Of a stretch of DNA of 7,159 nucleotides, positions 6,535 to 7,159 are shown piece by piece (position 1 is the first letter of the stretch; the number at the start of each line of letters is the position of its first letter). The notes below the pieces were generated by a model. The model was not told the DNA's origin. It did not search any database and was given only the letters and a program-made list of their open reading frames with translations. Source of the stretch: an uncultured Alphaproteobacteria bacterium (GTDB lineage: Bacteria > Pseudomonadota > Alphaproteobacteria > RUG11792); contig CAJOOW010000070.1 in NCBI GenBank assembly GCA_905236375.1, forward strand, positions 1 to 7,159, read 5' to 3'. The translations under genes were made by a program, and so were the position numbers.

Positions 6535-7159
6535 ATGAAAAAACTAATACTAACAACATTACTATTGACGACAATGAATATATACGGCATGGACCCTGTA
6601 GAGCCAACATTAAGTTCGCCAGGGGGGGACAGGGCGAAAGTACTACTAGAGGCCAAGATAGCACGTCTAAAAGTGCAACGAGAGGCAAAAAAACGGGGCC
6701 AACAGGCGCTGGCCTCCTTAAAATCTGAAAAAAAGGCCCTTACAAAAGCAAAGGCGAATGTAGAAAGCGAACTTACGATGGCAAAGATCGCTGCGCTCAA
6801 AGCTGAAGTCACCCAAAAGATTCAATTAGAAGCCCGCGAATATGCAGAAACTGCATTGCTGAACAAAGATGAAGAGATCTCCTCAATCATGAAAGGACAT
6901 GAATACGAAGAACAAGTATATGGCACTTGTGAAGCGGTATTATTTCGGTATAAGGAAAAATGTTCTAAAAAAATAGATAGCATAGAATTAGGCAGCATAT
7001 TATCGACGATCGGTAAAAACACAACAACGGCTGACGAATTCGTAAAAACTCAAGAAACTGCAATATCAAAAATAAAAAACGAATATGCCACAAACATAGT
7101 ACACAGTTATGAAAATAAACTAAAAGCCGATTTAGGACAAATGCTTTCTGAGAAGCAAG
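6535..7159 (+). CDS. exported coiled-coil protein of unknown function, 3' end outside the window
   Basis: The reading frame is open from ATG 6535 to the window edge (208 complete codons, no stop), so the gene is partial. It starts with a short signal peptide (KK, then a Leu/Thr core, likely cut after IYG at 16-18, before MDP). A Lys/Glu/Ala-rich segment at about 32-105 is predicted coiled coil, and a more mixed helical part follows with two cysteines (C132, C143) that could form a disulfide in the periplasm. AAGGA at 6521-6525 lies 9 nt before the ATG, and the gap to the upstream gene is 5 nt, so the two are almost certainly co-transcribed. Codon use leans on ATA and CTA (9 of 14 Ile codons are ATA), unlike the cyclases. 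No family is recognised; it shares general build but no obvious homology with its neighbour. Confidence 0.82.
   Translation, partial: MKKLILTTLLLTTMNIYGMDPVEPTLSSPGGDRAKVLLEAKIARLKVQREAKKRGQQALASLKSEKKALTKAKANVESELTMAKIAALKAEVTQKIQLEAREYAETALLNKDEEISSIMKGHEYEEQVYGTCEAVLFRYKEKCSKKIDSIELGSILSTIGKNTTTADEFVKTQETAISKIKNEYATNIVHSYENKLKADLGQMLSEKQ

Noticed and set aside
6450..6812. 120-aa minus-strand open frame with hydrophobic stretches
   Set aside because: It spans the junction of two well-supported plus-strand genes. Its hydrophobic stretches are the complement of Lys/Glu-rich coiled-coil codons.

Overview
This AT-rich window most likely comes from an alphaproteobacterium with a reduced, host-associated lifestyle. 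The evidence is a MucR/Ros-family regulator, a sequence matching the CtrA box, two bacterial class III nucleotide cyclases, and two predicted exported coiled-coil proteins of no recognised family. Holosporales-like endosymbionts of protists fit this mix, but that placement is inference; no marker gene here fixes the taxon.

Layout. (1) 1-49, minus strand: the 5' two-thirds of a tRNA-Gln (anticodon CUG) with its own promoter, cut by the window edge. (2) 194-4530, plus strand: two paralogous, translationally coupled membrane cyclases (719 and 726 aa), each TM / periplasmic double-Cache / TM / HAMP / class IIIb cyclase / short helical tail. A TTAA-N7-TTAAC element (CtrA-type) overlaps the candidate -35 of this operon. 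(3) 4761-5192: a MucR-like regulator followed by a strong intrinsic terminator. (4) 5392-7159: a near-consensus sigma70 promoter driving two adjacent genes for exported, coiled-coil proteins; the second runs off the end of the window.

Main point. The two cyclases carry complementary active-site lesions. The first keeps both metal-binding aspartates (D465, D509) but has D586 and N590 where the transition-state Asn and Arg should be. The second keeps that Asn and Arg (N592, R596) but has H471 in place of the first metal-binding Asp. Class III active sites form at a dimer interface, with metal ligands from one chain and Asn/Arg from the other. By this reading neither homodimer is complete, while a heterodimer has exactly one complete site and one degenerate site, as in the C1/C2 pair of animal transmembrane adenylyl cyclases. 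Here the two halves would be separate, co-translated receptor proteins that each carry a Cache sensor. This looks like an obligate heterodimeric, two-sensor adenylyl cyclase, and it is the most notable thing in the window.

How the parts may connect (inference): the cyclase pair would convert periplasmic ligand binding into cAMP, possibly under CtrA cell-cycle control. The MucR-like protein, whose zinc site is degenerate, may silence AT-rich promoters such as the one in front of the exported-protein genes. No cAMP receptor is visible in this window.
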